NCBI GenBank assembly: GCA_030407315.1 | Contig: JALQPE010002653.1 | Location: 1-64,000 of the forward strand | Direction: 5' to 3' | DNA: 64,000 nucleotides | From: Asparagopsis taxiformis | Taxonomy: Eukaryota > Rhodophyta > Florideophyceae > Bonnemaisoniales > Bonnemaisoniaceae | In this document: one piece after another, positions 40,240 to 51,180 of the stretch | Layout: every line of letters begins with the position of its first letter | Position numbering within the stretch: position 1 is the first letter of the stretch | Program-made: the position numbers and the translations under genes | Notes under the pieces: generated by a model | Databases searched by the model: none | The model's input: only the letters and a program-made list of their open reading frames with translations | Told to the model about the DNA's origin: nothing

Positions 40240-40481
40240 CGAGAAATAGATTCTTCACCTCAATCAGCCACCAGCAGAAAACAATCTTCTCTCCTACCTG
40301 CCGTTAAAAACCTTCGGCAACAATCTTGATAAACCTTAAATGCACAGTTAAAGAGTTAACCTGAATATTTTCAGGTATACTTTGGCTAGGTAGGGTACGT
40401 AATGAGGAATAATTAGGTTCTTCGGCGGCCTTTCAATACAATTATTTCGCCAACGGACATTTCCATTTTTGTTTTGAATTT

Positions 40482-40553
40482 GAAGTCCCCTCGAGAGATT
40501 GAGTTTGAAATCTGCCATCGGAGATTTCAAAACCAATCTCTTGAGAGGACTTC
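40482..40553. repeat. 32-bp inverted repeat, 8-nt loop
   Basis: Arms 40482-40513 and 40522-40553 match at 28 of 32 positions around gccatcgg. It lies in the divergent promoter region, so it could be a regulatory element or a small non-autonomous insertion. Confidence 0.85.
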
Positions 40554-40592
40554 ATCTTCTGTTCGAACTTGTAGACTCGTTCTTACAACCAG

Positions 40593-40602
40593 TATATAAA
40601 TA
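40593..40602 (+). promoter_or_regulatory. TATA-like box for the block C Tudor-like gene
   Basis: TATATAAATA about 370 bp before the ATG at 40971. The distance would imply a long leader. Evidence is the motif alone. Confidence 0.25.
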
Positions 40603-40970
40603 TACACATTGATTTCACTGCATCATTCTCGATCCCTGCGTCTGTTTATACATACACGTCTAGGTTCCGTTATATTGCCATAGCGAAAAATACACCCAAT
40701 CTACTGGTAATGGCTTCGAGCAGCTCGGAATAAGATCTTTATTATATGGTGATGAATGTTCAAGAGAGATGATCATCACGATGTTGGTCTCCCATGTCGC
40801 TTGGGACAGGTGTTAGTAATTTATAACCGTTACGAGTTATGCAAGTATAAAAATAGTAACCTACCAATTTTCTCTCTATCATTCCACACGGATACAAGCT
40901 GTACAGTTTCGTCATCTTTCCTGTTTCCTCAGTCGATACCTCTTCCATTCTTTTCCTGGGAATACCCATT

Positions 40971-42359
40971 ATGCAAGACCCAACAGACTTTGTCTCCGAA
41001 GGATCAGTCATTGAAGTAGAATGGAGTTTACGAACGAGAGGAAGGAAACAGAAAAAGGTTTGGTGGGGCGCCAAAGTTTTGAGTACTGCCAAGCCGGACG
41101 CGTCCGGAGAACATCGTTTGACTGGAAACTTGTTTGTTACGCTGCAATATCAATCTGAACACGGTTTCGACCAGTCAGTCTCTACAGCAAAATTATTCAA
41201 GAACAATTCGCTGCTGGACATTGACTCTGGAAACATGCTACGTTGGAGGTTTGGAGAGCAACTAGCACTAGAGCAGACGATCTCGTCTGCGGGTGAAGAC
41301 AGTTTCCATAAAAAAGACTGCAAAGAAAACATGTTGAGTCGATCTAAGTCCGAGCCGCGCTTAGTTTGCGATGAGAGTCCTCCTGGTCCTAACATCAATG
41401 AGGACATATCCAAGCTGTTTCAAAAGGTATCCTACCTCGAAAGGCAGATTTTCAACTGTCGCGGTTCATCAAGCGCTACTGGACCCATCTTCGGAAACAT
41501 TGTGTGCGACTACCTGTTCCAGAGAGTTGGCTTAAAACTGGACAAACCCCTGTCCTCCAAAATCACGAAGTCTGAAACAGGCCGGGAAGTGAGCTCCTTG
41601 GTGCAAGACTATGTGACGGCAAGAGCAGATTGCTCGCTTGAACAGTTTTTACAACTTTCCAGGCTATGCGAAGAGAAGAACAACCCAAACACAATTTTCC
41701 TGCCGAGCGTCGAGGCGGTTCGAATTTCAACTGGGAGAGATAAAGAGCTATCGATCCACTTTGGAACATACTATGACCTCTGCAATACTTTAGCTCCTTC
41801 CATGTCTACATGCACGAACTCTACTATCCTCAAGTGGAAGAAAACACGACACGATTCTGGGTCTTCTGTCATTAGAGTTTTGGGAACTCTAGCAGACAGT
41901 GCTTCAGAAGATTCTATTCCATCTACAAAGGCTGTTCTTGTTGGTTCCTCTTTATACAGGAGATCTGAAAACATGAGTAGTACTGTCGTTCTTACTCGAG
42001 AATCTGATGAATACGACTATGTCAATTGCAGCTATTCGTATCCTTTGGAAGCTCGCTTCCTCTCAAGTCGAGAAATGCAGGAGAACTTTGAGCTGCCGGA
42101 CAGCAAAAATTTCAAACTGGCCAACTCGTTCTCACTGACCTGGAAACCTGTTCAAGGCCCTCGTCCATATGGAACCTTCGAGCGCGTTCTCAAGAATGTT
42201 GTGTTGGGAACTGCATACTTGAACCTCCCAGCATGCATTTTCAGTGGACACACCATCTGCAGCGAGCTAGACACAATTGGACATGACGTTATCGTTGGAC
42301 AGAATAGTTCCCCTGTCGATGCACCTCATCCTACCGTACACGATGTCGCCTCCGAGTAA
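40971..42359 (+). CDS. Tudor/agenet-like protein (block C)
   Basis: 462 residues, ATG at 40971. Residues ~10-35 (GSVIEVEWSLRTRGRKQKKV then WWGAKVLS) align with the Tudor-like start of the block B protein, with WW followed by A-x-V at the same place. The C-terminal domain is shared too (RVLGTLAD, AVLVGSSLY, SFSLTWKPV, YLNLPACIF). It is shorter than its relative because the middle linker is reduced. It converges with the coiled-coil gene whose stop is at 42965. Possibly a reader of histone or DNA marks made by the methyltransferase-SET partner; this is inference from fold and neighbours. Confidence 0.6.
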   Translation: MQDPTDFVSEGSVIEVEWSLRTRGRKQKKVWWGAKVLSTAKPDASGEHRLTGNLFVTLQYQSEHGFDQSVSTAKLFKNNSLLDIDSGNMLRWRFGEQLALEQTISSAGEDSFHKKDCKENMLSRSKSEPRLVCDESPPGPNINEDISKLFQKVSYLERQIFNCRGSSSATGPIFGNIVCDYLFQRVGLKLDKPLSSKITKSETGREVSSLVQDYVTARADCSLEQFLQLSRLCEEKNNPNTIFLPSVEAVRISTGRDKELSIHFGTYYDLCNTLAPSMSTCTNSTILKWKKTRHDSGSSVIRVLGTLADSASEDSIPSTKAVLVGSSLYRRSENMSSTVVLTRESDEYDYVNCSYSYPLEARFLSSREMQENFELPDSKNFKLANSFSLTWKPVQGPRPYGTFERVLKNVVLGTAYLNLPACIFSGHTICSELDTIGHDVIVGQNSSPVDAPHPTVHDVASE

Positions 42360-42964
42360 AACGTTTTCTATCTTTTCTAGATGGGTCTACAAGACTGTTC
42401 AGAGTTAGTCAACATCGATTAAGTCGATGGTATCCATCGATACATGCTCCGTATCTTTCTGGCCTGTTCCTTCGTCCAGGGACTGTCTGCATTCTGTAAC
42501 AATGATTGCCCTCCACTTGGCAAAATATCCCTGAAAATAATACCGGGTATTATTCTTTGGTTTCGTCCAGGGATCGCCTGTAGTCGGTACGAATGATTGC
42601 CCTCCACTTGGCAAAATATTCCTCAAAATAATACCCGGTATTATTTTCCGCACTACTCTGCCAGGTGGAGCTACGGCATTGGATGGGACTGCACAGGCCC
42701 CGAAGGTACTAGAGGCGTGCTCAATGACAGGGTAAAACTCTTAACCGTAGTAGACATGACGCTTTCTAGTCGCAGAGTGAGCTGAAAAATAAGAACGATA
42801 GCTATTGTTTCCAGTACACCATGTAGTACGTAGCATGCTGCGGTGCACCTTTTCCACGCACATCCTAGACAGTTTCACATCTAAAGGTTTTTATTTCTCT
42901 TAAGTCTCTCGTAGTAGTCGGTTCCCTTCAAAGGCTATGAAACTTTACTTCTACGCTTCCATTA
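42360..42964. other. Spacer with duplicated palindromic segment
   Basis: Non-coding, lying between convergent genes. Segment 42470-42552 is repeated at about 42570-42650 (gattgccctccacttggcaa). Each copy ends in a 19-bp palindrome, AATAATACC-N-GGTATTATT. Confidence 0.7.
42470..42655 (+). repeat. ~100-bp direct repeat ending in AATAATACC/GGTATTATT palindromes
   Basis: Two units, diverged in the first 30 bp and nearly identical in the last 50. The palindromes centre near 42547 and 42646 and differ only in the central base (g or c). Confidence 0.85.
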
Positions 42965-44488
42965 TCAATCTTCCTCATCAAGGAAAACTTCAACGTAGCT
43001 TTCACTCCCATCTTCTTCATTTCCATGTCCGCTATCCTCCTCAAACGCGGTACTACGCTGTTTCAAGTGTTGTTCATCGAATTTTTCGTTAGTAATTGTC
43101 AGTACATCTTCGCAGAGATGCCTCTTACAGATTCGGTCACTCGGCAACATCGCCTTTCCTAATTGTTTGAGCTCGTCTTGTACACTTTCTTCGAAGGTCT
43201 GACCTGATTGTACCTTGAAAATTCCTAGAATCCCGGAAGCGATTGCATAGACAAATCTGAGTGAATTGCAGGAACGTCGCAGGAAAACCATTCTACTCGT
43301 GCATTGAAGGAAAGCAATTGCAGTGTTCAGGGCTACCTCCAGGATATTGATTCTCCTTCGAATCATCCTTTTGGCCACACATCCCGATATCTCGACTTCG
43401 TACTGAATGATGACAACCATCTCTTTCCGCTCAGCGATGAATTGTATCAAGATCTCGGAATTCTTGTCATCCACAACTTTCCGTTCCTCAGGCCTTAGAT
43501 TTCCGTTGGTCACACGGGTATCGGGGATAACATCCATATCTCGAATGAGATCGTGAGTTGGAAACTCGAAAGTGATAGAGGCGTCCGTTTCCAACACTAG
43601 AGCGAACCCCAGTTCGACAAGGAATCGATGGCGCACCTGCTCTCTAGACTTGTTCAGGAAACCGAGCACCTTTGTCAGCGCAACTTTCGTAACAGCCAAA
43701 GATATTTCACGCTTGCTCAACTGTCCACCATTTCCATCTGTTTTCCTCCGCTTCCTAGCCCCTCCGTCAATGCTTCCTGCAGGCTGGTTTCGGCCATCGC
43801 CAGTGGCACCATAAACAACTTCTTCGATTATTTTGTCCGGAATGTACTTGTTCTCCTTCCAGACGTTGAACGCATTCGAATCGCGTCCAGAGCTCGAGCC
43901 TTCCACTGTACGGCCTGTACCCGACTTTTCCTTCTGAATGTTCCGCAGGAGAGACATCACCACTTGGAATCGAAGCTCGATGTTGTTCTTCCCGGTGTTG
44001 GATTGGAACACATCCCTCTTGTCATTGCTCTGCTTCGCAAACATCATTGCAGAGAGCAACCTGCACCCACGGAGGTCGTAGATTCCTTGGTTGGTGTAAA
44101 TTGTCGCCCCAGCATCAATCTTGTCGACCAGCAAAGGTACAACAGTTCCAAATACTGCACACAGAAAATTGTAAGAAAACGATAGTTCTGCTGACTGCGA
44201 GATGCGCAAACGGTCCCTGTCCTTGTCAGTCATCCCCTTCTTCGAAGTGCCCTGACTCTGCTGTAATAAACCATCACAGATGTCTTTCACACCCTGTAGT
44301 TCCGTTACAATAAACTCGACGCGACTCATCAGCTTTTCGATTTGCTGGCGTTGGGACGTTCGATCATCGTCGATTTCATCCATCCTCTCCCCAATACGAC
44401 GAACTTCCCCAGTCACTGTCCTGAATCCCTCTCGAATAATCCCTGCTAGGCAGTCATTTGGATTTTCCTCACGACGCTGAGATTCCAT
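42965..44488 (-). CDS. Coiled-coil/membrane-like protein, unknown (block C)
   Basis: 507 residues, ATG at 44488. The N-terminal 90 residues (IGERMDEIDDDRTSQRQQIE and on) form a coiled coil. A basic patch (GGARKRRKTDG) precedes the domain shared with the block B protein: VLGFLNKSREQVRHRFLVELGF, MVVIIQYEVEISG, then a hydrophobic helix pair (VALNTAIAFLQCTSRMVFL, VYAIASGILGIF). The C-terminus is acidic. Function unknown. Gene order and orientation relative to the Tudor-like gene are the same as in block B. Confidence 0.65.
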   Translation of the reverse strand: MESQRREENPNDCLAGIIREGFRTVTGEVRRIGERMDEIDDDRTSQRQQIEKLMSRVEFIVTELQGVKDICDGLLQQSQGTSKKGMTDKDRDRLRISQSAELSFSYNFLCAVFGTVVPLLVDKIDAGATIYTNQGIYDLRGCRLLSAMMFAKQSNDKRDVFQSNTGKNNIELRFQVVMSLLRNIQKEKSGTGRTVEGSSSGRDSNAFNVWKENKYIPDKIIEEVVYGATGDGRNQPAGSIDGGARKRRKTDGNGGQLSKREISLAVTKVALTKVLGFLNKSREQVRHRFLVELGFALVLETDASITFEFPTHDLIRDMDVIPDTRVTNGNLRPEERKVVDDKNSEILIQFIAERKEMVVIIQYEVEISGCVAKRMIRRRINILEVALNTAIAFLQCTSRMVFLRRSCNSLRFVYAIASGILGIFKVQSGQTFEESVQDELKQLGKAMLPSDRICKRHLCEDVLTITNEKFDEQHLKQRSTAFEEDSGHGNEEDGSESYVEVFLDEED

Positions 44489-44814
44489 CTTCCGTCAAAC
44501 TTCGCCTTCGCCTCTCGTTCCAATCGCAGAGTGTCACTCCAAACGCTTTTCCTGCAACGAGAATGCTAGCAATAGTAACAAATAATGCCAACTACTCTAC
44601 TCATATCCCCGGAAAACGACCGATTTTCTCCTACCTTTTTTGTAACGGTCATTTCCATGTGACCATGCATCCTCTACACTTCTCACTACTAGTAGCTTCA
44701 GAATAGTTTCCTCTCTTCTCTACTTGAACTCACATGCGAACACATTGTACAACCCTATCCTGGACAACTATTGCAACATTGAATCTCAGAAAATACCAAT
44801 CACCAATTACTAAC
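44489..44814. other. 5' flank of the block C coiled-coil gene
   Basis: AT-rich, non-coding; likely promoter DNA. No repeat recognised before the GCAGTA cluster that starts at 44815. Confidence 0.4.
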
Positions 44815-45165
44815 AAGGCAGTACTTGCAGGCAGTACAATTCACTGCCGGAGACAGTATATTTTACTGCCTGATTCTAATGCCAGGTCATTTGCCAGGGC
44901 AGTACTGTATGGCAGTACATTCCATTGCAAAAATCATCAAAAATCACTGCATTGCACTACTGCCCTGTGGTACCAGCAAAAGTTACTAGAATTTGCTATC
45001 GTACAGTACTGAATTCTGCTACATACCGTACTGCCAGGAAATTTTGTATTTTACTGCCTGCGGCACTAGAACTGAAAAAATTAAAATAGTAATTTTACTG
45101 CCTCAGGCACTACATTGCTCAGGCAGTGATTTTTACTGCCTCAGGCAGTAAATTTACTACATTTT
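44815..45165. repeat. Cluster of GCAGTA/TACTGC motifs
   Basis: About 14 copies of ggcagta or its complement in ~350 bp, in both orientations and at irregular spacing. The last pair forms a 21-bp palindrome (tttactgcct-c-aggcagtaaa). It ends where GC-rich coding-like sequence begins. Confidence 0.8.
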
Positions 45166-45170
45166 TTTAT

Positions 45171-46181
45171 CTCAAACTCAGTAGTGGGCCGAACCGGGCT
45201 CGCGCACACGAACGGAGTCGTAAGGAGGTGGAGTTCCTCGCGGACTTGATCGACTTGGACATTCGGGAGTTGGGGATTGACTCGGTCTTGCAAAAGACTA
45301 GCACGGAGCTTGCTCTGCGGCGAATGGAGGCGATTCACAAGCGTGAGAGCGGTTCGGACCCCGACGTTGCTGTAACCCTGGAGCGTTCTGTGCTCTCACT
45401 ACTGGACGAGAATCGGCGAGCTGAATTGGTCAGGCGAGCACGCAATGGTCGAAGTGGCCGGCGCGACGGAACCGATGACTCTGGAGATGACCATTCGCCG
45501 GTGCCTCGGCCAGCACAGAAACTCAAGCCTCGTAAGACTCTGTTAAAAAGACGGAACAGGGCCGGGCTAGGGGGACAGTAGCGTTTTAAGAACAGGATGG
45601 GTCCTGTAGGTGGATGTGCTGATCGGAGGGACGTACTCCCGGTGATTCCGAAGCGTTGTAGTGACGGTAGGGCTCGTTCGCGCAAGCGAAAGCGAGAAGC
45701 TTTGGAAACCGTCTTCCACGGCCTTACTCAGGGATGCAATGCGTTGTCGGAAGGAGTCGTCTGTATCGGGTCTGATAGGCCCGTGGCGGGGGAAATTGAT
45801 CCACCCCCGCCCAACTCCGTTCGTGCTTCGGCGGCACAATACCTGCGGGGAGAAGCGCACGCAGCGATTTGCCGTAATTTATTCCGTGCGGACGATGCGG
45901 TGTGCAACGATGGTGAGGGGTACTCCAACACGACTGCAGATAAGCGTGTATGGCTGGACCCGGAGCTTCTTTCGCTGCCCTCTGAAGGGGTGGCGGGGAC
46001 TACGGATTTCTTGCCGTATCTTGCCGATGGTGTCAGAGAAATGTATTCGCATCCGGAAGGTGGTCTTTTAAGGGAGGGCGTGAGCCCGATCGTCAAGCCG
46101 CATCTGGGGGTGAATAGCAGTCGTTATGGGGACCTGATCCTGAAGCTTGAGAAAGTGGGGTTGGTTGTGGAACAACGTTAG
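45171..46181 (+). pseudogene. Unknown ORF with one in-frame stop
   Basis: Two open frames lie in the same register and are separated by a single TAG at 45579-45581, so about 335 codons are otherwise continuous. The first part is helical and charged (SRKEVEFLADLIDLDIRELG). The second begins in a basic stretch (RARSRKRKREAL) and ends RYGDLILKLEKVGLVVEQR. The GC content rises sharply at the start, and the left edge abuts the GCAGTA cluster, which suggests a truncated insertion. No family recognised. It may be the 5' part of a retroelement, with CAG-TAG as a readthrough stop, or a dead gene. Confidence 0.45.
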
Positions 46182-49100
46182 TTCTAGAAGTAGCTGGTAC
46201 GAGCCGGTGGACACGCTGTCCTTAACGAAACGAAACGAGCAGTCCACCCGCTGGTGTTTTGACTGTATTGTTAGGTAGGAAGGTAGAGTGGTTAGCGAGT
46301 AGACACGAGCGTCACGACGCAACAATCCACGCGAGGATTACGTTAGCACACGAGGTGGTACGTCACCGGAGGCGCTCTCGACCAAGCCCGGAGGCACTAC
46401 ACGCAATCAGCCTTACGTGCGGCGATGGGTAGGGAGTACGCAGCTCGACGGAGACGAAGCCTCGTTAGGCAAAACGTAAACGTAAACGTAGAAGTCAGTC
46501 GTAGACTAGAGCCGTTGCTCGATCGTTGTCTTGTCCCCTTTCCCTCCCGGCACGATGCCAATACCTATATGGCCACGATGGCATCGCTTTACAGTGTAAA
46601 CACTGCTCGTAACGTCCCCGAATGGGAAAGGACCTTGTGGGTCACACGTAGGGACCCGTTGGTCCGTTGGCCGTTGCCAATACGTTCGTTGCACACGTGT
46701 GCCGACTGCGCGCGCGCATGCGCCAGCAATGTTCGTGCATTGCTGTCATCGCTCGGGTCCGCGGAAATTCGTAATTCCGCGGAAATCGTAATTATTCGCA
46801 ATTTCAGAATTGCCACGTATACTACACAGCCCCACCCCCACACGTGGACGTCCCGGCCACGCGAGGCCCGTTAGGACGCGCCTGAGACACGGGGCCGTGG
46901 CGCCTTTTCGGGTACAACTGCGGACGTGGCAGTTGTCCCGAAAAATCTCGTTTAAACGTACGCGGCCCGGTTGGCTGATCGGTTCGCCACGGCGCCGGAG
47001 TGCGCGCGCGCGCTCCGACTCTTCGTAATCATCGCGGCCCGCCCGTTGGCGTCGTTCCGTGGTTAGTCGTAGGCCTCGTAGGCTTTTAGCATCGAGCTGC
47101 TTCGTAAACTTTCGTTTGTTTCTTTGCGTAATCGCATGGCTCCGTTGAGCTTCGTAATACGTGTTGGCAGGTCGTCTGCAGCGGGGGAGGGGTTAGCGTT
47201 AAGCCCCTCCCCACAATTTTTTTGTTGTGGCGTCTACCCCGTCGGGTGTCGTACGGCTTACGTAGCCCGTGCTTCAAGTTCGCGGCGATGCGTGCCCGTT
47301 GGCAAGTTCGTAACACACGCAATTATTCGGCAAAGCGGCGGCGCGTAGCGGCGGCTTTTCACTGCGAATGGTACGTTAACCTCGATCTTAGAGCCCGTTG
47401 GCGTGCGTATCATTTAGTAACTAACTCAGGAATCGTTTCCGCCGTCGTTCCTCGTCCGGATAACCCCGTCGGGTGTCGAATTTCGTTGAGCATTCGAGCT
47501 CCTTAGCGCGTAGCACGTCGGTGCCAATTTTAATTTGCTCCGATGAGCTGGGCGAAAATTTCGTCGAACGTCAGACCGACGCGCGTGTGAGTCGGTTTGA
47601 CGTTCTACGCCGTGGCGTGTACGCAGTAATTCGTCGCAGTACGTTGCGGTTTCGTTGACGACGTGGTGGCCGGCGGGCTTGGCTTTTCGTATAGCCGTTG
47701 ACGTTATTAGCGCCGTCGCGCTTCGCGTTTGCCGCGGCTTCACGTTGGCCAGTGGCGTTATCATTTTGTAACTATCTCGGAATTCGTTTCCGCCGTCGTC
47801 CCTCGTGCGGATAACCCCGTCGGGTGTCGAATTCCGTTGAGCATTCGAGCTCTCTGGCACGTAGCACGTCGGTGCCAATTTAATTCGCTCCGGTGAGCCG
47901 GACGAAAAATTCGCTAAGCGTCAGGCCGACTCGCGCGTGAGTTGGCTTGACGTTTCACGCCGTTGCGTGTACGCGGCAGTGCGTCGTGGCGCGTCGCGGT
48001 TCCGTAGACAACGTCTTTGCCGGCGGGCTTGGCTTTTCGTATAGCCGTTAACACCGTTAGCGCCGTCGCGCTTCACGTTCCCGCGGCTTCACGTTAGCCG
48101 GTGGCGCAATCGTTGCGCTAGTCCGCTTCGTGTGGTGGCGTCGTTCGCCGCGGCGTCCGAGGAGCGTTTCGTTAGCTCATTCGTTATGTGGTGCGACGTG
48201 CACCTGGGCATACGTAATGCTCGCCCTCTACGCCGTTGCGTAATTCCGTTTATTCGACTTGCAAACCCGACGGGGACGCGATTAACGCAGTCGTTTCGCA
48301 TGCCCGCGGGCGTTTGAGGCTGTTACGTGAGCCAACTTTTCGTCGGCTTGTTGCCTTCAGCTGTGCCGTTTACGTTGGCTACCAGCTTGTACGCCGTTGC
48401 GTATTCGTGTTTCGTTACGTGCGTTCGGCCCGTTGGCGTACGTCTTTATCGTTAGCGACGTCCGCGTACGCGCTCGTATCCTGGCTGACGTGGCCGGTGG
48501 CGCGCGCGCCTTCGAATTCGAACGGGGTCTAAGCTCGTTAGCTTCTCGTTTTGCGACGCGGACGTGCGCGTCTTAGCCTTCGTGACCGTACGTGGTCTAC
48601 CCGCCTTTCGGGTTTGTTCGTGCGTTTCGACTAGCCGGCGGGCTTTTCGCTTTCGCGCGTCATTCGTTATGCCCGCGTGGCATGACACCGTTGTGTCGTT
48701 CCGTGGTTGCCGTACGTGGCTGCCGTGTTCGGCATCGTGCCACACGATGGCGATACGGTTCGCCGTCCGTTGTCGCGGCCTCGTTGGCTCGTCGTTCGCA
48801 CGCTTTATTCGCGCGCCTCGTGCGCTGAGACCCGTTGGTCTAATTCGTCGGCTAACGTATAGCTTCGTTCCGCTTCGTGCGGGGAGTTTCGTAATGAGGC
48901 CGTTGCCATCTTCGTTGGGGGCGCGTCCGTCCTACGTCGTTTCTCCGCCTTCCGGCGTCACGTTGCCGTTAGCTCGCGAGCTGTTTGGCGTTGACCTCGT
49001 TGGTCGATGCGACTCGTTGTCAGCGGCTGTCCACGGGGACGTACGATGGCTCACGTGACGTGCCGAAATTACGAAATTTTCGGGGCACGCGCGTCCCGAG

Positions 49101-49550
49101 ATTTGGCCGGATTAGCGCACTGTAATCGGCCCGATTTTTCGTACCGTGCGTCCATGGCCCGCTGGCCCACGTATAATTTTTCGCGCGAAAAGTCTGACGT
49201 GTTGTCCGTCCGTGGCCCGTGGTGTCGTCACCTTCTGCCCGTGGGACGGTCAACACTGTCGAGCCAGTCGTGGCTCTTCACGTCGTGTGAATCGTCCGCG
49301 CGTGGACTCGTCGTCCAATCTTTCGTTGGCGCTCGTGCCTCCACCAACGTATGGTGTCGAAAACGAAAAGAGCGACGGCTCTAGCACGCATCGCGCCCCC
49401 CCAACGCAAGGGTGGACGTCCCGGCCACTCGTTGTGCCTTCGCTTCTCGTTCGTGCGGCTCGTCGCCTTCGTTTGTTGCATCGTGCAACGTTGCGCACGC
49501 GTGCGCTTAACCCGACGCTCGTGTGCGTTTTCGGGGGCCGTCGTGGCCTT
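46182..49550. other. GC/CGT-rich non-coding tract left of the gypsy relic
   Basis: About 3.4 kb rich in cgtt, ttcgt and gcccgttggcgt words. No frame here has a recognisable domain. It contains an imperfect tandem duplication (47417-48115). The gypsy gene on the minus strand ends at 49551, so this tract is where its 3' untranslated region and LTR would be expected, but I could not delimit an LTR. gtggacgtcccggccac occurs at 46845 and 49413, possibly marking repeat ends. Confidence 0.5.
47417..48115 (+). repeat. 351-bp imperfect tandem duplication
   Basis: taactaactcagg at 47417 and taactatctcgg at 47768 begin two copies that stay alignable for about 340 bp (ccccgtcgggtgtcgaatt, gtagcacgtcggtgccaatt, ggcttttcgtatagccgtt). 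Most differences are transitions. Confidence 0.8.
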
Positions 49551-51180
49551 TCACGTTGTTGCTCGTCGCACGCGTGCGAAGTATCGAGAGACGCTCTCTT
49601 CAGATACGTTCCGGCGGGGTTCCCACGTAGGGTTACGATACCCGACCCACTTCACGAGGAAGTCTAACGTTCCGTCCTCGTTCACGCGGTGGTTGAGTAG
49701 GTCGTCTACTACATACGCCGGACCGTCGCGGTTCTTGTCGAGGTCTGCCTCGGTGGCATCGTATGGCTCCGGCGGGGGCGCGTTCGCCGGCGTTGGCGCG
49801 TACGCAACGCGGTCCGAGTTGACACGTTCAACTACGTCTCCTCGTTGGATGACGAACGTTCGTACGTCGTTACGTAGTACGCGGAACGGTCCCAACGCGT
49901 GGTTGCCGAGCTTCGTGCCCTTCGTGGTCCCGTCCGTCGGGTCGATGAATACGTATTCTCCCGCGCGGATGTTTCGATTCGAGACACGGACTCGCTTGTC
50001 GAAATTTCGTTTATAACGTGCCTGCGCGGCCTTCAGCGTTCGATACGCGTTGTCCATCGTTGTGGCGAGCTCACGAACGTAAGTGGCTCGCCCTCCCCCG
50101 TCGGGTAGTTCGCGGTTCGTTACCGACGTGTGTAGCGCCAACGGTGGCGGTGGATTCGTGAGAATCAAATCGAAGGGCGTCGTGCCCGTGCTCGAATGCA
50201 CATGCGTGTTGTACGCAAACGTTAACGCCGATGCGTATCGATCCCAGTCGTTCTGGTTTTCGTTCACGTAATTGCGCAGCATCGCCAGGATCGTCCTGTT
50301 GTAGCGCTCCACCTGCCCGTTCGTTTGGGGGTGGTACGTCGACGTAAAGACGTTCGTCACGCCGATTTCGTTGCAGACGCGCTGGAAAAACTTAGCAGCG
50401 AACTGCTTTCCGTTATCGCTTATGAGCGTCCGTGGGGGTCCATACGAGAAGACCCACGCGTTGACGAACGCGCTCGCCACGTTGGCGGAGTCGATATTTC
50501 GTAGAGGTACGACTCTAGTCAGCTTCGTGAAGCGGTCTGTTATCACGAGGATAAATCGGTTACCACGCGTGGTCTTCGTAAGCGGACCTAGTATGTCGAT
50601 ACATAGGTCTCGCAGCGGCTCCGTAGCCGGAAATAAACGTAACGGGTTCGTCCGTTTGCGAAGCTTCACGCGGTTCTTCGCACATCCAACGCAGTTTCGT
50701 ACCGTTGCGTGGATGTCGGCGGCCATCGCGGGCCAGTAGTACGTCCTCCGTAGGGTGTAGTACATACGCGTTTGCCCGGGATGTCCAGCGAGGACGTGGT
50801 GGTGCGTTAACTCCAGCAGCCGCGGCCGTAACGAAGCCGGCACAACGATTTGTGTACGTTCCTCATCGTGAGGGTTCCGGCGTCGGAGTAGGCCATCGTG
50901 GCCTTCGAAGAATGCAGCGTCCTGCGTCTCGGACTGTCGTGTCAGTATCGTTTGACAGAACGCGTCCTCGCGTTGAGCTTCGATAAGCTCGTCCCTCGTA
51001 ATGGGAAGCTGAACGTCAGCTGGTGGCACGCGTGCCGAATCGTCTTCAGCAGCGCGCTGTTCGTCGAGGAAATCCGGTTCCTCGTCAAGAACGTCATCGA
51101 GCGACGCGTCGCGGTTGAACTCGAGGCCGTCGTGGCCAGCCGTCGTGGCTGATGTTCGTTCATCACGAGTCTCGTTCGAC
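49551..51180 (-). pseudogene. Ty3/gypsy integrase with chromodomain, 5'-truncated
   Basis: The frame is open from the edge of the right inverted arm (~51180) to the stop at 49551. Numbering from the GTG at 51029: an HHCC zinc finger (H78, H83, C113, C116), the integrase core D145 (CIDILGP), D205 (SDNGKQF) and E241 (GQVERYN) with 35 residues between the last two, as in retroviral integrases, and a C-terminal chromodomain (~440-485, LVKWVGYRNPTWEPRRN). It is a chromovirus-type pol end. Gag, protease, reverse transcriptase and RNase H are absent because the arm cuts the gene. The remaining domains look intact, so the truncation is recent or the relic is conserved by chance. Confidence 0.9.

Larger units (their letters stand above)
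40240..40970. other. Divergent promoter region of block C
   Basis: About 730 bp between two oppositely directed genes. It holds a 32-bp imperfect hairpin (40482-40553) and a TATA-like word (40593). The sequence is otherwise AT-rich with no further repeat. Confidence 0.5.

Noticed and set aside
47000..49060. Open frames of 90-170 codons in the CGT-rich tract
   Set aside because: Present on both strands, driven by high GC and few stops, no recognisable domain, broken between the two halves of the 351-bp duplication.
46182..49550. Delimited LTR for the gypsy relic
   Set aside because: No pair of long direct repeats flanks the integrase gene and no clear TG...CA border or polypurine tract could be fixed.
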